Shown here: positions 33,308 through 38,997 of the stretch, in pieces
Layout of the letters: each line of letters starts with the position of its first letter
Numbering within the stretch: position 1 is the first letter of the stretch
From: Nemertoderma westbladi
Taxonomy: Eukaryota; Xenacoelomorpha; Nemertodermatida; Nemertodermatidae
Assembly (NCBI GenBank): GCA_032718475.1
Contig: JAUCBJ010000529.1
Location: 1 to 38,997 of the forward strand
Length of the DNA: 38,997 nt
Reading direction: 5' to 3'
Made by a program: the position numbers and the translations under genes
The notes under the pieces: model-generated
Told to the model about the DNA's origin: nothing
Database searches by the model: none
What the model saw: the letters and a program-made list of their open reading frames with translations, nothing else

Positions 33308-34441
33308 TTGATACTGTTAGAAATGGAACATAATATAACAAGACTGGATCATCTGCATAGTGAGTGGGAACATATAACAAGACTGGATCATCTGCATAGT
33401 GAGTGGGAACATGTAACAAGACTGGTTCATCTGCATAGTGAGGAACATATAACAAGACTGGATCATCTGCATAGTGAGTTGTTTTTGGTATCGTCCACTG
33501 ATCCAGGTAATTACAGAAGAGATGAATTCGAAAAATGTTCAAATCTTGATACTATATTTTCAAAAAATTCGAAAGTATTGAAAACCAAAAACAAAGAATT
33601 ATTTAAAACATGGTTTAAGGCGATGAGATCAGGGGAAATCGAGATATATTCTACAAATCGGTTTTGCGGAGTTTGTTTACCCAGTGACGGGGAGTTGCCC
33701 GAGCCTCTGAAGGGTCATGGTATTGTAATCTTTAACACAGATGCGGACACGGGAAAAGAAGAAAGAAGTACAATCCATTGTAGCGATGCAAGAGATGTTT
33801 TGACATTGTGCACCTACATTAATAGAGAGAAAAACATGAGCAATATGGCAAAGGACATGAACTACCATGAACCACTGAGCTTTGTAAAGGAAGGGATCAT
33901 CTACAAACATAAAAAAAGAGGAATTTTTGAATTTCCAAAATTGCAATTGAAGCCGTTTTGGGGAGAGATTAGGAGAATGGGTAATGGTAAATTGCAGTTG
34001 AGTTTGAATAAATCGGGAATAACTGAGATGAAACGTAACCGCCTCTATAAACTTAACTATTACCACGTCCATTATGGTGAAGTCACAAAGAGTCATGGAA
34101 TTATGAAAGTGTTCAAGTTGAAGTATAAGTCTCTCAATATTTTTAAGCCGATTGAGGAAACAACTTTCTCGTGCTTTGCTGGTTTTGAAAGTGTTTATTG
34201 GCTGATGAGCTTGACTCAGCCAGGGGGTGCCAGACTTAACGAGCGCCCTGCTGAGGGGGGTTCGATTTGTTTGACTCTACCAGGAGGTGGCAAACTTAAA
34301 GAGCGCCCTGGGGGAGGTTGGATGTTTTGTTGTGACGAAAGTTCGTATAGCACTGCATTTTTAAAACATATATCATTGTTACTATGGCAACATTGTAGAG
34401 TTCTAGAACAATATAAAAGTATTATATACTATTCTGGAACA
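33308..34441 (+). CDS. Unrecognised ORF, 378 codons
   Basis: The frame is open for 1.1 kb, in a region where other frames are full of stops. Residues 1-60 are four near-copies of ITRLDHLHSE from a 39-bp tandem repeat. Residues 60-305 look like a genuine globular protein, Lys- and Asn-rich, with CGVCLPSDGELPEPLKGHGI, CSDARDVLTLCTYINREKN, KPFWGEIRRMGNGKLQLSL and KLNYYHVHYGEVTKSHGI. Residues 310-345 come from a duplicated 58-bp unit (LTxPGGxxLxERP). The last 35 residues lie inside an inverted-repeat element. The ATG at 33324 or a later Met could be the start. I recognise no family; a transposon or endogenous-virus gene or a host exon are all possible. Confidence 0.45.
33324..33480. repeat. 39-bp tandem repeat, four units
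   Basis: Units contain ATAACAAGACTGGATCATC and TGCATAGTGAG; the third has GTAACAAGACTGGTTC and the third-to-fourth spacing is 6 bp shorter. They encode the HSE-rich start of the orphan ORF. Confidence 0.92.
34206..34325. repeat. Duplicated unit of about 58 bp in the orphan ORF
   Basis: TTTGACTC(A/T)(G/A)CCAGG(G/A)GGTG and GAGCGCCCTG(C/G)(T/G)G occur twice in succession. Confidence 0.8.
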
Positions 34442-35064
34442 TAATAAAATAAAAAATATAATGTTCTAGAACATATAGCTAGTTATTTTTTAATTTAAAA
34501 ATAGCTAATAAATTTAAAAAATTTAATTTATAAGAAATTTCTGAAGGCACTGGTATAGCTTGTGTGACCATTTTTGAAATTAAAATAATACGGAAATTTG
34601 TGTTATTTTTGTTATTGGTACCGGTAAGTGTTTTACTAGCTAGTATTTTTTTAAATTATATAAAAAATGTGAAAACATTGATATTTCAGGTTTAAACTGT
34701 TGCAGAATATTTTGATGACCAAAAATATTGATGATATTATATAACAGTTTACTGTTTATATTCATTTTTTTAAATTTTGTTTACATTTTCAAAAAAATAC
34801 GAGGGAGTAAATAAACACTAGCTACCACAAAAAAAGTGTTCTAGAACAAAAATATTTATCAAAAATGGTCTAGCACATCTTCTATAATAACATTTATAAA
34901 AAAATATCAAAAACTAGCTAGTATAAAAATCCACCCAAGGTGTACCAATGTCATTTTATTTTATGTTCTAGAATGTGTATAATATTTATATTTTGTTCTA
35001 GAACTCTACAATGTTGCGATGGTAACAATAATTTATGTTATAAAAATGCAGTGCTATACGGAAC
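34341..35064. mobile_element. Inverted-repeat element with GTTCTAGAAC motifs
   Basis: Arms of about 120 bp, from GTTCGTATAGCACTGCA at 34341 to its complement ending 35064, also share GCAACATTGTAGAG and GTTCTAGAAC. The middle is AT-rich with no ORF. TTCTAGAA occurs five times inside. The left arm overlaps the end of the orphan ORF. No target duplication is clear. Confidence 0.85.
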
Positions 35065-35480
35065 TGTTACCTTTTTAGTTGATTACCAGCAGTCTCTCCC
35101 TCAGTCAATTGTACTCGATATAATCGCAGCGATATGGAAAAGTCTGTAATTTAAACGTGTACGTTTGTTACCGTTAATAAGTGATATGAGAGTTCGAAAG
35201 TTCGTATGTTTTTGCTTCTGATGCGATTGTATCAAGGCGTTCTAGAACTAGTTCTAGAACGCCTTGGATTGTATTGATTACTATTATATTCTGGCGCAGC
35301 ATAAATAAAGAAAACATTACATTCTGGAATGTTTATCAATTAATTAACCCAGATGATAGAGTAACATACAACTTTATAAGTATTGGCTGTATTAATAAAA
35401 TGTTTGAGAGCCAGTCAAAATAGTATCAAATGGTATTTGCTGGATACAAATGCTTTGCTTAAACGAATAACATAAACACA
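35065..35480. other. Spacer containing a 34-bp palindrome
   Basis: Besides the palindrome at 35233-35266, no gene or repeat is visible. Confidence 0.5.
35225..35274. repeat. Perfect 34-bp palindrome flanked by 8-bp direct repeats
   Basis: Two 17-bp arms CAAGGCGTTCTAGAACT meet with no spacer (35233-35266). GATTGTAT precedes (35225-35232) and follows (35267-35274). An 8-bp duplication with ends starting CA is the signature of hAT transposons, so this may be a minimal end-to-end derivative. Confidence 0.85.
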
Positions 35481-36237
35481 CATCTCCCTTAATACAACAA
35501 CCATTTTTAGCAAGTCGGAGCCACCACCCCCCCCCCCCCCCCCCCCACCCCTCATTTCTTCAAATTTCAATCAAATGCTACGTAATTTGGTGTGATGATA
35601 GTTTGACAACTTTTCGTACTGCTGGCCTCGCCGGATTTTTCAATTTCTGACCTATTTCGATACAAGTCATTAAAAATCGTCTATTTGGCAATATTTAGCC
35701 ATCTCCGTCGGGCGTCGGCTTTACTTTTTTTAAATCGCTATAATTCTAATGTTTTTTTGTATTTATTCTTGAATATTTATTATTATTAAATTAAAACGCT
35801 TTATCTTGTTTCTTCATTATGCGTAATTAATATTCTAGAATTGATTAAAAACCATTATAATTTTATCGATTTTCGTGTCAAATTTTACGCATTAGTATTT
35901 TGATGATATCCTTGACAATGTTTAAACGGTTTTCTGATTCGGAATCTGCAGATAAAGGCGGTTCTAATGATATCTAGATTACATTGAAAATACGAAAATT
36001 AAAGACAGCAGAGATGGATAAATATTGCTAAATAGGGCATTTTTTAACGGATTATTGTAATTAAATAATTTGAAAATTGAAAATCCGGCTCTGCCAGCAC
36101 TAAGAAAAATTGTCGAACTATTAACATACGAAATTTCGTAGCATATGATTGAAATTTGGAAAAATTTAGATGGGGGGGGGGGGGGGTGGGGCTCGGGCTC
36201 CGACCCTCTAAAAATGGTTGTTGTTTTAAGGGAGATG
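35481..36237. mobile_element. Foldback element, family A copy 2
   Basis: Inverted arms begin CATCTCCCTTAATACAACA and end with the near complement (AAGGGAGATG). They share with copy 1 the end (CTTAATACAACAACCATTTTTAG), the homopolymers inside each end (C20 at 35527-35546, G15 at 36172-36186) and much of the arm. It is shorter than copy 1 (757 versus 898 bp) and has no ORF of its own. Confidence 0.9.
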
Positions 36238-36373
36238 ATGTGAAGCATGCGTTAGTTATCTAAACCATAGACAAGAAATGCTAGCAAAAAAATTATGGGA
36301 CACTATAGTGCCACACAGACATATTATTTCTTCTCCTTACCCTTCCGCCGTCCTTACGGATACAACTATTATT

Positions 36374-36655
36374 GGTAATGTTGCTTAGGGTGGTCCTTAG
36401 GGTAATGTTGCTGAGGGTGGTCCTTAGGGTAATGTTGCTGAGGGTGGTCCTTAGGGTAATGTTGCTGAGGGTGGTCCTTAGGGTAATGTTGCTGAGGGTG
36501 GTCCTTAGGGTAATGTTGCTTAGGGTGGTCCTTAGGGTAATGTTGCTTAGGGTGGTCCTTAGGGTAATGTTGCTTAGGGTGGTCCTTAGGGTAATGTTGC
36601 TTAGGGTGGTCCTTAGGGTAATGTTGCTTAGGGTGGTCCTTGGGGTAATGTTGCT
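36374..36655. repeat. 27-bp minisatellite, about 10.4 units
   Basis: The unit GGTAATGTTGC(T/G)(T/G)... holds two TTAGGG or TGAGGG hexamers. Early units carry TGAGGG and later ones TTAGGG. The 96-codon ORF over it is a by-product of the 27-bp period. Confidence 0.95.
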
Positions 36656-36731
36656 GTTCTAATAGCAGATGGTTAAACCGACCGGAGTCGGCATATTCAA
36701 ATAATTATACATTTTTTATATTTTTATATAT

Positions 36732-37745
36732 GGGGTCATCCATAAAAGACGTCCGAGCTAGAGGGGGGGGGAGGGGGGTCGGCCAAATCCGGACATTTAC
36801 GGACAGGGGGGGGGGGGGGGGGGGGGTGTAGCAAAATTCGGACGTCTGTTTTTAAATTTTTTATTGTCAACTTTGCAGCCCATATGGCCAAATGTAGTCT
36901 AAACTTAACTTTGGGATGGGCACCTAGGCCCCGCATATTTAAAGTGAAAGTAAACGTTTCAGTTTCAAGTTTCAGAATCTGGGGAGACGGCCAACCTAAC
37001 CCTTGATGGGTGTACCTGTACACTGTACAGTATACGTGAAGTTTATCATGTATTACAATGTATTAAGCCCGTACCGTAACGCTATATTATACTGGCTAAT
37101 AAGTAGTTTCAGTTTGATAATGTACTGGTCAGTACTGCGGTCCCCTATTCTTTACTAGTGCCCACTCCCGGCAGGCCTAAGGCTGCACGATAAATAGGCT
37201 ACCGGTACCGGTAATAACTCCCAGCAATGTCGGAATACAATAAATTTATCGAACTATATAGAAAGTCGCATAGCGAGTTATTTGAGGACAAAGATGTGAT
37301 CGGGACCGACATATTTGAGGCAGAGTGTGGCCAGGTCATCGTTGAGGCAGCGTGTCGCCAGGTCATCGTTGAGGCAGAGTGTGGCCGGGACAAAGTAGGT
37401 GATGATGAAGCGAAGGTTGCGGATTATGGGGAGGATGTGATGCCAGTTTTCACTACGTTCTCATCACCAATTTGGGAGGAATCATTCCTAGCTGACTCGT
37501 AAACTACAGTATTTTATATAGTTTTCTATATATATTAGTACTGTTAATATTAGTAGTCGCCCCCCTATTTGTACAATGTACAGCAATAATTCGTGTATTT
37601 GTTTTCTGTTTTATTTTCTAAAATTCGGACGTCCGAATAGGGGGGAGGGGGGGGGGGGGGTCAAAAACCGGACATTCGCGGACAGGGGGGAGGGGGGGGG
37701 TCCAAAAATTCGGGATTTTCTCGGACGTCTTTTATGGATGACCCC
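36732..37745. mobile_element. 1-kb terminal-inverted-repeat DNA transposon
   Basis: The ends are inverted repeats GGGGTCATCCATAAAAGAC (continuing GTCCGA), flanked by TAT at 36729-36731 and 37746-37748, a possible 3-bp duplication (or TA). Such GGGTCATCCATAAA ends and short AT-rich duplications recall the PIF/Harbinger-ISL2EU group, from memory only. Just inside both ends lie G-rich blocks in the same orientation (CCGGACATT..CGGACAGGGGG). A 91-codon ORF lies inside; no transposase is seen. Confidence 0.82.
37227..37502 (+). CDS. Small acidic ORF inside the TIR transposon
   Basis: It encodes 91 residues, starting MSEYNKFIELYRKSHSELFE at an ATG with A at -3 inside the TIR element. The middle holds a 30-bp coding repeat (AECGQVIVEA / AACRQVIVEA / AECGR). 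The end is acidic to hydrophobic (EDVMPVFTTF, EESFLADS). The length and the repeated unit could be chance, but the N-terminal 30 residues look protein-like. I recognise no family. It may be a transposon-borne exon or a remnant of a longer protein. Confidence 0.35.
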   Translation: MSEYNKFIELYRKSHSELFEDKDVIGTDIFEAECGQVIVEAACRQVIVEAECGRDKVGDDEAKVADYGEDVMPVFTTFSSPIWEESFLADS

Positions 37746-37832
37746 TATGTATCATTACCTACTATAGATACGACCCGCTAAGCTGCTGCAAAGCCCCTAA
37801 ATTTAGTGGGCCAGTTATTTCTCTTAGTTATA

Positions 37833-38585
37833 ATCCCTGAAACAATAGGTCTAGCTCGTCGAAAGTACTTGTCCCCTTCTAAAATTATGTCCTCTTTCAG
37901 GTGAGACAAATAAAAATGTAATAGCTCCAGTAATTTTCGAGATATGAGGAGTTCCTGGCACCCATGCCATATCAGCACCTTTCGGAATTGAAAAAATACT
38001 CAAAATACACCACCCTTCAAAGACTTTGGTATAACCATACCTACTAAGCTTTTTTGGTTTGTTAAATTCATTATTAGTAATAGTAATCGAAAGTGAGATT
38101 AGAAGCAAAATTGAATCTTTTATTTTTTAATAGATGCTAAAAGAGCATCAAAAGTGCAAGTAGCTCAAAATTTTCAAATAGCCAAAGGTGGTAAATTGAC
38201 CCTGTAATTTAAAAACTGAGGTTTTTTGGCAATGGTTTTATAAAATTGTGTTATTTTCGAAATGGCCAATGTTTCAGTTGGAATTTCGAAGTGCCAGTGA
38301 ACTTGTACAGCTGAGCTGAGCTGAGCTTCTAATCTCACTTTCGATTACTAATAATGAATTTAACAAACCAAAAAAGCATAGTATGGCTATACCAAAGTCT
38401 TTGAAGGGTGGTGTATTTTGAGTATTTTTTCAATTCCGAAAGGTGCTGATATGGCATGGGAGCCAGGAACTCCTCATATCTCGAAAACTACTTACTATTG
38501 ATTTTTATTTGTCTCACCTGAAAGAGGACATAATTTTAGCAGGGGACCAGTACTTTCGACGAGCTAGACCTATTATTTCAGGGAT
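37833..38585. mobile_element. Foldback element, family B
   Basis: Arms of about 265 bp (37833-38104 and 38325-38585) are inverted copies starting ATCCCTGAAACAATAGGTC and carrying GGTGCTGATATGGCATG near the middle. A spacer of about 220 bp separates them. It has no ORF; the ORFs over the arms are mirror images of each other. The right arm is followed by C29. Confidence 0.9.
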
Positions 38586-38609
38586 GCAGTATGCCACGCC
38601 ACGCCACCT

Positions 38610-38638
<29 letters not shown>
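38610..38638. repeat. C29 homopolymer
   Basis: A run of 29 C, the longest in the window. Its length is unlikely to be exact. Confidence 0.9.
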
Positions 38639-38639
<1 letters not shown>

Positions 38640-38640
<1 letters not shown>

Positions 38641-38997
38641 TCACACGGAGCAACTTTTGTTTCTGAAATAAATGTTACTCCGTGTCCGTGTGAGGGGTTC
38701 AGCAAAGAGTTGCAGCAGGACACTCTCAGAGACATTGCGAAACAACAGTTTCCGTGTGTGAGGAGTCCAGCAACAGGTTGCTCCGTGTGAGGGGGTCCAG
38801 CAACAAGTTTCTGTGTGTGAAGGGGTCCAGCAACAAGTTTCCGTGTGTGAGGAGTCCAGCAACAGGTTGCTCCGTGTGAGGAGTCCAGCAACAAGTTGCT
38901 CCGTGTGAGGAGTCCAGCAACAGGTTGCTCCGTGTGAGGAGTCCAGCAACAAGTTGCTCCGTGTGAGGGGGTCCAGCAACAAGTTGCTCCGTGTGTG
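38640..38997. repeat. 29-30-bp minisatellite running off the window
   Basis: About nine good units at 38740-38997 contain GTCCAGCAACA(A/G)GTT and TCCGTGTGAGG. AGCAAC/GTTGCT is an inverted pair in many units. Diverged units extend back to 38640. The ORFs on both strands are produced by the repeat. Confidence 0.93.

Noticed and set aside
36372-36662. 96-codon MLLRVVLRV repeat protein
   Set aside because: The 27-bp minisatellite has a period divisible by three, so open frames are automatic.
38514-38982. Repeated Cys/Trp-rich ORFs on the minus strand
   Set aside because: Produced by the 29-30-bp minisatellite; several frames are open at once.

Overview
This window is transposon-rich nuclear DNA from an invertebrate animal. 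It has spliced genes with GT-AG introns, no operons, BEL/Pao LTR retrotransposons, two or three LINE lineages, foldback elements, minisatellites and many long G/C homopolymers. The one clear host gene is a RagA/RagB-type GTPase (RRAGA) with several introns. An arthropod or another invertebrate is plausible, but I cannot name a species from the sequence.

Positions 1-21,850 are a stack of nested insertions. The oldest layer is a LINE endonuclease fragment on the minus strand (about 20,036-20,419 plus 21,539-21,850). It was hit by a BEL/Pao LTR, now a solo LTR at 20,420-21,538 with a 5-bp target duplication CCAAA. It was also hit by a BEL/Pao element on the minus strand (element 2; 5' LTR 18,801-20,035, leader 16,696-18,800, one 1554-codon gag-protease ORF 12,031-16,695, 3' accessory region 8,986-12,030, partial 3' LTR 8,586-8,985). 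A second, antiparallel copy of the family (element 1, plus strand; left end outside the window, pol in three frames 2-4,341, 3' accessory region 4,342-7,379, 3' LTR 7,380-8,585) appears to have landed inside element 2's 3' LTR. Element 2 has lost RT/RNase H and integrase through two deletions that leave its reading frame open. Both copies carry an unusual region of about 3 kb between the end of pol and the polypurine tract, with three reading frames conserved between the copies. This is the best candidate here for something undescribed.

Positions 22,080-26,500 hold a CR1/L2-like LINE on the minus strand (ORF1 C-terminus, endonuclease, RT, with several frameshifts) ending in an (AATTCC)n tail. 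RRAGA follows on the plus strand: exons at 27,112-27,320, 28,550-28,748 and 28,862-29,115. Together they encode the GTPase domain and the start of the C-terminal half; the remaining exon(s) were not found. Intron 1 holds a tRNA-like element.

From 29,116 to the end the DNA is either a very long intron or flank filled with repeats: a 5'-truncated RTE-like LINE with a 12-bp target duplication, two copies of a foldback family, an unrecognised 1.1-kb ORF, an inverted-repeat element rich in GTTCTAGAAC, a perfect 34-bp palindrome flanked by 8-bp repeats, a 27-bp minisatellite, a 1-kb TIR element carrying a small ORF, another foldback element, and a 29-bp minisatellite that runs off the edge.
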